Shown: positions 43,545 to 53,835 of the stretch, in pieces
How positions within the stretch are numbered: position 1 is the stretch's first letter
Layout: every line of letters begins with the position of its first letter
From: Glossina fuscipes
Taxonomy: Eukaryota > Arthropoda > Insecta > Diptera > Glossinidae
Assembly: GCF_014805625.2 (NCBI RefSeq)
Contig: NW_023998492.1
Span: forward strand, 601,970-665,969
Length of the DNA stretch: 64,000 nucleotides
Direction: 5' to 3'
Translations under genes and position numbers: made by a program
Notes under the pieces: generated by a model
The model's input: the letters and a program-made list of their open reading frames with translations, nothing else
Told to the model about the DNA's origin: nothing
Database searches by the model: none

Positions 43545-44330
43545 ATTTTTATGAAAGCCTGCATAGAGGAAGATTAGACCTTCTCTCTATATAAGAATTT
43601 GTTTTCATTATCAAAATTCCCTAAAATATTAAAACTAAATCCTTTTTCGGAAGGGCTTACCACTCCTGAGATATATTATATGAAGTGAGGTCCAGCAGTA
43701 GCTTCAAATTAATTGCACTTAATTTTTACATTAAATTGCTATCAAGAACACAGTTTCATAACAAACAAATTAACAATTAGGCCTTTTTGACATATAAGTG
43801 CTTACGTTTCATCAGATTCCTTATATGCTGTGGTATCCAAAAAATTTGATATTATCAGTCAATTTGCGCCATAAAATATGGAATATGGAATTTTTCGCCA
43901 CAAAAAGATTCAGTTCGCGTAGGATTGGCTGTATGAGAGGAGGTTTAAAAAATTTCCCAAGCCGGTCCACAGGTTTTACACTAATTGAAAATGTCGAAAT
44001 ACTATGACTTAGTCACTTTTGTCCAGCAATTTTTAAAAATTTACAAATTGTTTTCTTATAACGACTTTTTAGAATAGTTATATGAGCGGTGGTCAAAAGA
44101 GTGGTTCATTAAAATATCTCAAAAATTGCGATATGCACCTTGAACATAAAAATACGTCGACAGACGTCAGATGGATAGAAACGCTTAGATCGAAATGATT
44201 CTGAATCGATCGATAATTTAATCGGTGTAATAAAAGGTGGGTCTATCTTAAGCCCCTTGCGTGTTACATACGTGCCCACTAACTTAATATACCCTAAATC
44301 ACAAGTAGTGCAGAGTATACAAATGTTCAA
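43545..44330 (-). repeat. REP-A, copy 4
   Basis: Right end reads GGTGTAATAAAAGGTGGGTC, TACATACGTGCCCACTAACT and AAATCACAAGTAGTGCAGAG. The inner part reads TCTCAAAAATTGCGATATG, CAGACGTCAGATGGATAGAA and ATTCTGAATCGATCG, as in copies 1 and 2. The left part is shared with copy 3 (37.2-38.2 kb). It therefore links the two halves of the repeat. Frames inside it (43,798-44,007 and 44,109-44,339) are chance. Confidence 0.6.
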
Positions 44331-44384
44331 GCAAAGCAATAAACGTACTGCTGGTTGATATCACTTGAGTGTCAATTATCTCCG

Positions 44385-44720
44385 GATCGTTCTTGGCGTC
44401 CAAGGCCAAGGCATTCAACACCATCTGTGCTTGTGCGATCGCTTTTGAAATGAGCAACCCACTTCTTTATCATTTTTCTCGATGCAACAGAGCCTGAATA
44501 CCACTTACCAACTGCTTTACTGGTTTGCTTCGACAGTATATTTTCTCATTAAAAGGCGATGCTTCATCAACACACGAAGCTCGGACTTTTATATGATCCT
44601 AAAAATTCCCAAACTGGCATCACCACTACAACTATGACTTATAAACCAACGATTTTTATACATTGAATATACTGTCCTAAAATTGCCATCAGTGGCGACA
44701 TCTGTATGTCGTCCTAAAAA
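44385..44720 (-). pseudogene. mariner (irritans-like) N-terminal fragment
   Basis: On the minus strand: EASPFNEKIYCRSKPVKQLV, then a shifted HREKMIKKWVAHFKSDRTST and DGVE. VxKWVADFKxGRTSTDDxERSGRP is the N-terminal signature of irritans-type mariners. Upstream TGTCGCCACTGATGGC (about 44,690) may be near the old 5' inverted repeat. The catalytic domain is absent. It belongs to a different subfamily from the mauritiana-like pieces at 10-12 kb. Confidence 0.7.
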
Positions 44721-47700
44721 CTTATTGAATGAGTGTCAATCCAAGGCCCCAGAATTAACGCAGACAACTACAAACCAACCTACCACTGTTTCGGCATATG
44801 AACGTAAAAAAAAAGAGAGAAATAAATAGGAGTTAGCACAGTGGATTGACGGAGGACCGAATAAGTGAACAGACAAATGGATGAACGACACGGCGTAGCG
44901 CAGAAGGAATACAAAGATACGTTATTAGACAATGGACACCCGATAAACGGATTTATAAGGAGTAGAATGTACGATCAATGGACGGACGAGCAGGGTTAGA
45001 AAAGCGAGTAAATGGAAGAGAAGAGATGGATATAAAAGCGTATGTGAGAACTGATAAGAAGAATAGTCCTACGAACGCATAATTTATCAAAGAGACAAAT
45101 GGGCAAACACAAACTTTATTAGCAGTAAGCTAATAACGTGTTTAAAATCTTTGACACTTGATCTAAAGCATTTCGCGTTTGTCAATTTCCTTGAAGCGGA
45201 TATAAAGAACTACCACCTACAGGAGATACGGAACATGTTGCGTTTGTATGAATGTATTTAAAACTCATAAGAACTTGACAATGGTTTTCTGAATGGATTC
45301 AAGCTATTGTCCCTTTGCCCGTCTGAGTTATTCCTATGAAATTTTATCTTCAATTTATGCATTAGCTGGAATATTCAGTAGTCGGCGTTGACCGACCATG
45401 ACATGAACAATCGTTTTTAGTCAATAAGATTATTATTACATTTTTCGGGATTAAAATAAGATAAAAGCAATAATTTCCTTTACCGAATTAATTAGAGAAA
45501 ATTATGATAAAGTTTAAAACCATTAATGGACTGTTTATTCAAAGGTTTTACCACAAGTTCATTTTCTGTAGAATATACATATTAAAATTTTGGAGTTCAT
45601 GCAGTGTCTTGAAATAGTAGTCGATAAAAAGCCATACTTTAATCCCCATACGGATAATATTAACGTAAAAGTTTGTCTGACTTTGCGAATATTCTATAGT
45701 GTAAGCGCTTACCTATCAATTAGCGGCAAACTTAAACTCGCCCATTCTTTTCTAAGACCTCGTAAAGCCTACCACATTAAAGTGTCCTATATATAATTTT
45801 GCTAAACTAAAACCACCTATTCACAAAATCGTGCGGTTTCTTCAGATTTTCTTTTGCAGAATATCCTAAGTTTGGACTATTCTGATTTATCTCTTTAAAA
45901 TTATTAGGTTTTAACTATCAATCTTTTTTATAGCCGATTTTAATTTGGCACATTTAATATGAATTTAGAAATTTTCTTACTCTTAACATTGTCGTCAGCC
46001 TTTGAAAAGGCGTTTATTTTACTTTCTTAGCCACACAATCCTCCCCCTAGTCTGGGAGCTGTCAGCAGTGATGTTACAACGAAAACTTTATAAGAACATG
46101 TTTGCTGATTTCTTCTCTCTTAAGTACATTCACCTTCCTTGTTAATTGCCTCAAAATTTGGGGGGAACTATTTACGGAAAATGTTGGTTGGATCGATATA
46201 TTTCATTTTTTTCACCTTGTGAGGACCAGAAAGGTACGATTTTATACTTGGGTTAGGTATTTTTTTATTCACATCACAAGACATGCAACATTTAATATAA
46301 GTAAGAAATTATAGACAGTGCTATATAGTAGAGAATAGTAGACGGATGTCAACCTAGGTATTCGAAGGATATAATATTTTATGTTTTAAACGTTTAAAAA
46401 TTAAGTATATCAGTAAACTGAAACATAGTTGCTAGCCATTTATCTTGAAGTACTTTGTTACTAAACACATAAAATGCTAAATATTAGTCCTCCACACACT
46501 AACGGGCTAAAGTTCAGCATTAAAGAAATTTAAAAAAAAAAATTTCAAATATCACTTAAAGGCAAAAACAAAGGAAAGGCAACCCTTTATCCATATTTTT
46601 ATCAAGCCTTTTAATTGTAAGAACTGTGGCGACCTTTTTATGTACTTTCGTAACAGAAAACACATTGAAACCTTTTGAATTTCAATGTTGTTTGTTCTCG
46701 AAATGAATATTGCATCATTTAATTGATGATTTTAATGCTTTGGTTATTTTCGTATTCATCGCTTAAATATTTCCACTTATCTACATGATTGTATCAGCGT
46801 TTACAGCAATATACGAACATTAAATATACATACAGAACATTGTTGTTGTCCACTCATTCACACACAAAACTCTGTCTTCCATTTATTCTCTCAACCAACT
46901 TTTTGGATTCACTTAACACAAATATACCAAAATAGTAGACGTACTGTTTGTAGGGGTTTGTTACACAAAAACGGAAATACCTATATTTGTGTTAACTCGG
47001 GCACATGCGCTATATTATTGAACGGTTACTTTTTTAGATATAGTGTCGATGGAGTTGAGTGGAAGGAATACACCATGGAAACACAGTCAACGCATATGTA
47101 CTTATCTATAATATTTAAATAAATATTTACGTATAGGCAGAACTGCTTGATTGTGCGAAAGATAGAAGCGTTAATGTTTATTTGTCTATAACTTAAAAAT
47201 TTGTGTAATTTACATATATATGCAAAAGCTCATATAAACAACTGTTATGAATAACGTTAAATGAACTTTTTATATATTATAAATAAACGTATTTATATAA
47301 TATAAAGTATTTTCAAAATAACTAATAAAGAACGGCGGCATGCTTACTATATCAATCTGTTTCATTAAAGATCCTTCAAAAAATTTAATCTGTAGTTGAA
47401 ATTCGCAAAGGTTATGGAAGTAATTGCAGAAGAGAAAATGATCCTTGATAGGTTTACCCATATTTTACGGCAGCCAAAACGATCGCAAGGTAATACGGAG
47501 AAGTAATAAAAAAACCATAGAAGATACATATAAATTCGTCGTATATAAATTTGCAGCAAATTTTGTACCAGAAATATGTATTTTGAGTTGCACCATATCA
47601 ATTTTTTTTTTCAAATGACCAATCGCTCAGGGGATATTCCCTATTTGTGTAGCATGGTAACAGCCAGAAAGAAGATGAAGCGACGAAAGGGAAAGTTATA

Positions 47701-47787
47701 GGAAAGTGGCCGCAGCTTAGTGGGTCTGTATGCCCAATCTGTAAGTGTCATGCCTTTACCGACTGAACATTTGCTACAGCTACAGCT
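44721..47787. other. No recognisable gene
   Basis: AT-rich. At 44,850-45,000 a GGAC/GACGGA-rich stretch recalls a worn simple repeat. The frames at 45590-45796, 46102-46314 and 47270-47601 have no domain. Confidence 0.45.
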
Positions 47788-47897
47788 ACGACTAAAGTAG
47801 ATCCTACTGCGTTGAGATTTGAATTTGCAAACTAACTTGCTTGCTTGTTTGTCACGGCTCCTACATAATCGGCTACTCTTACGGAATAGCTACTATC
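47788..47897 (-). mobile_element. Worn SINE head, copy 4
   Basis: CTACTGCGTTGAGATTTGAA corresponds to CTACCGCACTTAAGATTTGA in copy 3, and ATCGGCTACTCTTACGGA to CTCGGCCACTCAGACGGA, in the same order and at similar spacing. The (TAA)n end is not seen. Confidence 0.5.
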
Positions 47898-48479
47898 TAC
47901 ATGTCTACCTGTCACTTTCTGTTTAGTGTAGCAACGCTTACGACTTTCGTCTAGAAAAACAAATCAAATTTCAAACGTTCTCATATCCACAACCGGAGGA
48001 GGAAGCAGAAAGAAACTTCAGAAGACCTATAAATTATATATGTTCTTTATCAATATTAAATTCTGAATTGAGAAAGTTGTATCTGTCTGTTCCTTTCTCT
48101 GTAATAAATATGCACAAAAATTCAGATTTTGGCTTCTAATTCGACAAACACATAGGAAATTTTTGCCCGCCAATTCGTTCAAAGTATATCCCTACAGTGA
48201 AACATAATCTGCGAGCATCTCTGCTTTCCAGGTTTAGAAATGAACTACAATAGAAGCAGTTTACGTTTAAGGCGGTAACCATTTCGAAACTTTTCTTTAT
48301 TCCTTTTTTTTTCGTTTGTTTTAAGAAGAAAATGGGGGATATGCGATCTTTTCACTTTTTTATTTTTTACCTCTTCTTTTTAAAGAAAAATTAGAAATGA
48401 AAACAATTAGCTCATAGTAGACTGCCTAGCTTAGGCATTTTGTAAGTAAGCCATTAATTCATACGTACCACTTCTTATC
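47898..48479. other. No recognisable gene
   Basis: No motif. T-rich run near 48,305. Confidence 0.45.
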
Positions 48480-49330
48480 ATTTTTATACCCATTACGGAA
48501 GGATTAGTGGTAATCAAAGAAGGTAGATCATTGATCCACAGAGTACATAAAAGGAGCTTAAGTAGCCTTGAAGGGCATCTGACGTTACGGCGTATTCATC
48601 AGAGATTATAGAATTAACCAGAACTCTGAATAATCTATTACCAAAATAAGATGTTATCTATTCCATAAAATATACGGGAAAACTAGATGTCTGGAGTTTC
48701 AAGATGAATAATTTATGACTAAGTAAATTAAAAGCTTTACTGAAATCAGTGTATGGGACTTCTAACGCTAGCCACTACGAAAAGCCTTGAAACTCTAAGA
48801 AGCTCATAACGGTTGGTCTTTACTGAGTAAAAATTTGATCAAACAACTTAGGTAAGACACTCAACTTGGTGATGCTCCTACAGTTCCCGTCGTGATTTGT
48901 GAAGGCTAATAAGGAATTTACTCCTCCAACGCAAAGAGAAAATACCTGTTCTCATGGAATGATTACAAATTTTTTAGATAACATCATATAGTTGATCCAC
49001 GCGTGATCGGAGTATACATGATTGAGTACCATCTGGCCCCGTGCTAAAGGTACGTTTTGCTAAACTTACCTTTGGCAATTCATTCTCTGAAATGACCAAA
49101 TTTGAAATCGATATCAATTTTGTGATTTGGTCTGGTTAATTATCACTTCAATCGGAGTCAGCGGTAGAAAACCGTCGTCGGAAGTGTTTGCAGTCGGAGC
49201 TATTAAAAGAGACAGAAGGGACATATACGGAAATTCCTCTTTCAGAGTTAATAAATCTATAAAAAAAAGTTAGGAGTGATCAAAATGGAGCAAGATGTAC
49301 GGAAGAGCAACTTTAAGCAGTAAAGTATCG
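48480..49330 (-). pseudogene. CR1-like reverse transcriptase, second copy
   Basis: Minus-strand pieces: TFSTGPDGTQSCILRSRVDQ (the G-P-D-G block at the RT start, 49,050), PYTDFSKAFNLLSHKLFILK (first catalytic Asp, 48,750), then SYFGNRLFRVLVNSI and DEYAVTSDALQGYLSSF (usual S-G-V-P-Q-G-S, with the Gly-Val-Pro changed). The same blocks occur in the 26.5-27.3 kb copy, and even the DNA is visibly related (for example TGGAGTTT...GATAA near 48,700 and 26,880). Several stops and shifts. Nothing beyond the palm is left. Confidence 0.75.
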
Positions 49331-51029
49331 GCTTTACAAATTTTTCATTAATTTCACTTTATTTAGTTTCATTCAATTTTTTTCAAACATTTTTTCAAAG
49401 AGTTTTACAAAGTAATATTTAATTTTGATTAATACTCAGTGTAGGGCTTAATAGCAGATCGTAATCTACCACACAGCATAAAATTTTAGTTCTTCCGTTT
49501 TTTATTTAATTTCTTTACGAAGGAGCTGTCGGGTATAAAAGATTCGGTCGGAGCCAAATACAATTTTCTCACTAATTTTCTATAAAGTCAATACAAGAAT
49601 ATTTGTAATTCACTATATAACATAATTTAGTGAGGGCTTTATCAATTTATTGATATGTGCATTTGTGTGTGCGTATTCCTTTTATAAGGTAAGTGCCACA
49701 AAGGATATTAATATTTTGCAATAATATTGTTATAAAAACTTATTTCGTGGTTTACTAATGAATTGGAATCTCTTACTGAGAATATAGCAACAGACGTTAA
49801 CAATGTTGACGATACGATGAGATTTAATTTAGTTCGTCATTATTTTCTGTTAGGAACGCTTTAAACATTATTGAATTATCCCTTATGTATATTCGTTTTA
49901 TTTAAAAAATGTATCGTAATGTTTCGGGTGTCTTTTTTGTTGGCCTTATCGCAAAAGTAACGGAACAACAATTGAAGGCCCTCGCTTTGCGAACATAACA
50001 AAGCAAGTCAGTTAAGGTCATTTCGTGCAGGGCATTTCTAAAATGTTTTGAAAAGTTTTTGGATTAATGTGTTGTATAGGTACTTCTAAACTGCTGACAA
50101 AAATTTATTGAAAATCTAAACGCATTACGTCTTATTTAAAGAATGTAAGTAATATTTGAGCGAGTGTAACCCTGGAAAGCCGTTTTTATATATTATCATG
50201 AGAGTTGAACTAGGAATGTTGGTGTTAAAATAATTGTAAAAGCTAAACGACAGAGTTCTAGAAAGAAAAGTTCTGATCTACATACATAAATGATAATTTC
50301 ACATTGTAATCGCTTTGAAAAGAATATCATTTGCATTTGCTGTGTATCGATGGATATAAAACTTTTGCGTATTTGCTTAGTCTATAGAGAACAGTGTAGA
50401 AAAAACACATTACATACAACTGAAGGTATAAATACAGCCAAAAAAAATATATATGTATAGAATCATAAAGACAGGCTTAGAAAAACTTACCCCTTGACTT
50501 CAAAAAATATGTCATACTTCGGATCTAGCTTTTTAGCAGATGCATTTTTATTATTATAATAAGTATGGTGCAATGGTATAAAGAGAACATTTTTATAAAT
50601 TGTAGGAACATAGAAAAGCTTACAGAAAATGGAAAGAAAAATTTGTTTATTTGATTAAGTTTTGCTATAGACAATATCATTAGCCGAATATAAACTAAAA
50701 TATAAGTCAATCAAAAACTGCTAATAATATGCAACAGGAATTAAATAATGATAAAATCACAACTGATTGTACTATTCAGTGCTAAGAGAAAACAGAATAT
50801 TTTTATATAGGTAAATATATCCATCAGGGGCAAACTTGGAAAATTGTTCTGGCCGTATTAAACTGAGTTCGAACAAAAGTATGAAAAATTGTTAATTAAT
50901 TACGTAGTATAATCATTTTAAACATGCTAGTGGACATAACAGAGAAGCCGAGTAAGTGGTAATACTCATCGAACAATCTACATATTAGCCCAAGCCGAAT
51001 GAAGCATTTATAATTAATTTGGCACTGCG
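49331..51029. other. No recognisable gene
   Basis: AT-rich. No open frame of note. Confidence 0.5.
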
Positions 51030-52125
51030 CTAGCTACAAGAGAACAAAATGTCTTGAGAACCTGCTAGGAATGCTAATATCAATGAGTTATAATAAGGCT
51101 GATGGCCCTTTGGTAGCTTACATAAAAACATTACACTCAACCTTTCCCTTTGCTTCTCTCTTCTTTTTTCTAGAGCGGATGAAACTATGAGTTTCAGTCT
51201 GTTCACATAGGGTGGAAGAGGCAGAGCGGGACTCCAAACCAATCCACGCAAACCAAATAATAAAAAGTCAGATTGATTAGACTTAAGAAGGTCAACATGG
51301 CATCTTTAACTAGGAAGCCAGTTAACAGCTGCGTACTCAAGCGTTGGCCTTGGTAAAGATATACACTGTCTCTTGGTATTGAATAAGTCATTAAATTCTT
51401 AAGATAGATCCACGAGGGATCCTGTTTTATTAACAAGAAGCTCAATATGGATATCAAACCTGAGTTTAGAGCCGAAAACCAAACTTCGATGTATAAAGTT
51501 GGACACATCTTCCAGAATCCGATTATTAATGCTGTAAGAGCAGGGCAAAATGACAATTTCTTTCATTTTTTTGAATTCAATACCATCCCGTTAGTTACAC
51601 TCCAAGATCAGAGGAGCCTTGACACCAAACAATAGGTCATAGGAGAGAAGGTTTAACATCATCTGCAAACATAAACGCACTAGAGTACTGAAGGGAGTTT
51701 ATTCACAACTAATATAAATAAAAGAAATTGCGCTAGAAGCAGAATTGAACAATAAACGTTGATTGCGACAATTGATGTAGCTACAAAATCAAGGCACCCT
51801 ATTATTCGAAAAACTACACAATGTAGTTTATAAAGTAGCAAGCCGTGATCCACCCTGTTGTGCGCTTTGGAAGTTAGGGTTAAGACAACATCCGTTTGTT
51901 TGTATTCCGAAAACACTTTGATAATTCAAGATCTGCCTTTTGAGAAACCGTGCTGGCAAGACGATATAGCAGACCTGAAAACAGAAGTGACAAACAAATG
52001 CAAATTTAGTCAATACGCTAAGCTTGGTGATGCCTCTATAATTTTCAATGCATTTTCTTGGCCCAATTTGTTAAGAAATCAAATTGAACAAGCCTTTCAG
52101 ACCGATGGAAAGTAATCTTTTTTCA
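51030..52125 (-). pseudogene. CR1-like reverse transcriptase, third lineage
   Basis: Minus strand, right to left: SSCQHGFSKGRS (51,930), KQTDVVLTLTSKAHNRVDHG and LLLYKLH (51,890; the usual Y-T-D-F-S-K-A-F-D is damaged), VNKLPSVL (51,690; usual I-N-D-L-P), a shifted K-L-S-F-C block (51,556), and the C-terminus RGLVWSPALPLPPYVNRLKL (51,245), then SALEKRREKQRERLSVMFLC. The last part aligns with the ends of the copies at 26 kb and 40.6 kb. At least three frame changes. RRE...RERLSVMFLCKL departs clearly from the 26-kb copy, so it is another lineage. Confidence 0.75.
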
Positions 52126-52675
52126 AGCAGTTATTAAACGTCTGTGCATAACAAATCAGCACAACGTCGGAAAGCAACAAACGCAATTCTACCCAGACCG
52201 GGAAGATTCGAAGCTTTCAAGGTCGACAACCACGCAAACCCTTCATTTTCAATGAAGGACACAGGCGGAAAAATGCCAAATGAACTTATAGGCTAAGGGT
52301 AGTTAACAGTTAACGAATAGTTAACGGAATATTTGACGATTATAAGAATTAATAAAATATTGTAATATTGTAAAGGACGGAATTGTATTTACCTTAATGT
52401 ATATTGGTATGGTGTTTTAATAATAAATTATGCCGTTTATGTAGAAATAATTACCTTTTCCAGAATGTGTTATTGCAAAAATGTTAATGTCCATTACTCC
52501 TTATTTCGCATACCATTTGTTTACATATCCACATGCATCTTATAAATGAACGCAGACGTATGCAATAATTGTATAAACCTAGTGATTGTTTGCATGATAA
52601 GAAAAATTTTTTTAATCTGATCGGTTAAAACTGAGGTATGCCTGAAAGAAAATGTATAAATAGTACATAATATTA
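52126..52675. other. No recognisable gene
   Basis: AT-rich flank of the I-like LINE copy. Confidence 0.5.
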
Positions 52676-52681
52676 CATTGG

Positions 52682-53398
52682 ATGTCCCTTAAACCGGTCT
52701 ATCACCAAGCCGTCAGAGCAAGTTGTTATGCTTTTCGGACGACGCCCATAAATAATATTATAATTGAAACTGGTCTCCCAACTATAGAAAATATACTGTA
52801 TGAGTTAAAAGCTAAAATAGTCCCTAAGTTTCTTAATTCAAACAAATCCATTCTCGGTGATGACGTAAGAAAGATTATTATTGCGAAGAAAATTCCAAAG
52901 TCACCATCTGCAATTGACCATTGTTTGTGCATCGCAAAGGAATTGAACATTCCCTTAAAAATTTCCCGCTCTTTTGGTGTGAAACCTCCCTGGATTTTGA
53001 AAGACTGCTCTTTTGACATCTCACTGTCTATGCACAAGAAAGAAGATACTCCAAATTACGTCTTCAGGAATCTAATAGCTGAAAAAACCTAAGTATTGGA
53101 CAGTACTGGTTGGAATCTTTTGTACACAGACGGCTCAAAATCTCCTGGTCTGCCTCCTGCTTGTGCGGTGGTAGATGCTACAGGACGGGTTCTTCTCAAC
53201 CACATATTTCACGAAAGTACTTCAACTTTCACAACGGAAGCCAGAGCTATCCTTCACGCTGCCAACCTTGCCCTATGGGTACCAAGTCACATCGGTTTAT
53301 TGGGAAATGAGCAGGCTGATCGACCGGCAAAGTGCGCTGCTTCTGCTCCTCTAATTATGGATGATGTCATGGAGAAGTTGAATTGGAAGGAAAGTTAA
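52682..53398 (+). pseudogene. I-like ORF2 end: RT thumb and deleted RNase H
   Basis: The first frame (52,682-53,092) has KPVYHQAVRASCYAFRTTPI, ETGLPTIENILYELKAKIV and NSNKSILGDDVRKIIIAKKI, then IPLKISRSFGVKPPWILKDC. It stops at TAA (53,090-53,092) where the minus copy has CAA. RNase H (53,096-53,398) has LLYTDGSKSPG, FTTEARAILHAANLA and LWVPSHIGLLGNEQADRPAK. It lacks 47 residues between ANLA and LWVP, including the third catalytic Asp (T-D-S-L-S), by an in-frame 141-bp loss. The C-terminal Cys/His region is also missing. Confidence 0.85.
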
Positions 53399-53469
53399 AG
53401 AGAAAATTGCAGAAGGAAATTTACGCAACCAAAATCCAAACATTTCCGAGAATTCGTCTAAAATTAGTC

Positions 53470-53505
53470 TAAAATTATAATAATAATAATAATAGTATTA
53501 ATTAT
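53470..53505 (+). repeat. (TAA)n tail of I-like LINE
   Basis: TAATAATAATAATAATAGTATTAATTATAG after ATTAGTCTAAAATTA, matching the tail at 30,042-30,080 in reverse. Confidence 0.8.
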
Positions 53506-53649
53506 AGAATAGATCAAATCGGATAACGTATTGCATATATTTAGTGTTCTTGAAATAGAAAATATAAATAAGTCTTTATTGTATCTCACATCATGTGATA
53601 TATTATAATAAGGTGTATGTATATGGATGTATGTAAATAATAGATGACT

Positions 53650-53835
53650 ATTATAATGTCAAATCCTTGTAAAAGGCAAAGTGGCATGCCGTCGATTTTG
53701 CCCGACCCGCCACGTACGTCTCTAATGACTTCAAAACATCTGATGGGAGGGGAGGGAAGCATCCACCATATAGTCCGGATCTTTTCCTACCGATTTAGCA
53801 ACCCTGTTTCAGTAACATATGCAAAAAACGATTGT
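53650..53835 (+). pseudogene. mariner transposase catalytic fragment
   Basis: One frame reads DFARPATYVSNDFKTSDGRG, then GKHPPYSPDLFLPI. This is the mariner segment from the second catalytic Asp (usually H-D-N-A-R-P-H-V) to the P-P-Y-S-P-D-L block. The next frame gives PTDLATLFQ, where the last Asp (usually P-T-D-Y-H-L-F) survives. The second Asp is probably D-F-A-R-P. N- and C-termini are absent. The apparent 86-codon ORF at 53,644-53,904 is a shadow frame of this piece. Confidence 0.65.

Larger units (their letters stand above)
52676..53505 (+). mobile_element. I-like LINE, 5'-truncated copy with (TAA)n tail
   Basis: Carries the RT thumb end, the RNase H domain with an internal deletion, and the 3' end ATTAGTCTAAAATTATAA followed by (TAA)n (to about 53,505). 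It is nearly identical in protein to the copy at 30.3-31.2 kb on the other strand (for example NYVFRNLxAEKT and GWNLLYTDGSKSPGLPPACA). It begins within the RT thumb, as expected for a truncated insertion. Confidence 0.85.

Noticed and set aside
46102..46314. 70-codon plus-strand frame
   Set aside because: AT-rich hydrophobic frame with no family match.
52726..53037. 103-codon minus-strand frame
   Set aside because: Shadow of the I-like LINE ORF2 on the plus strand.
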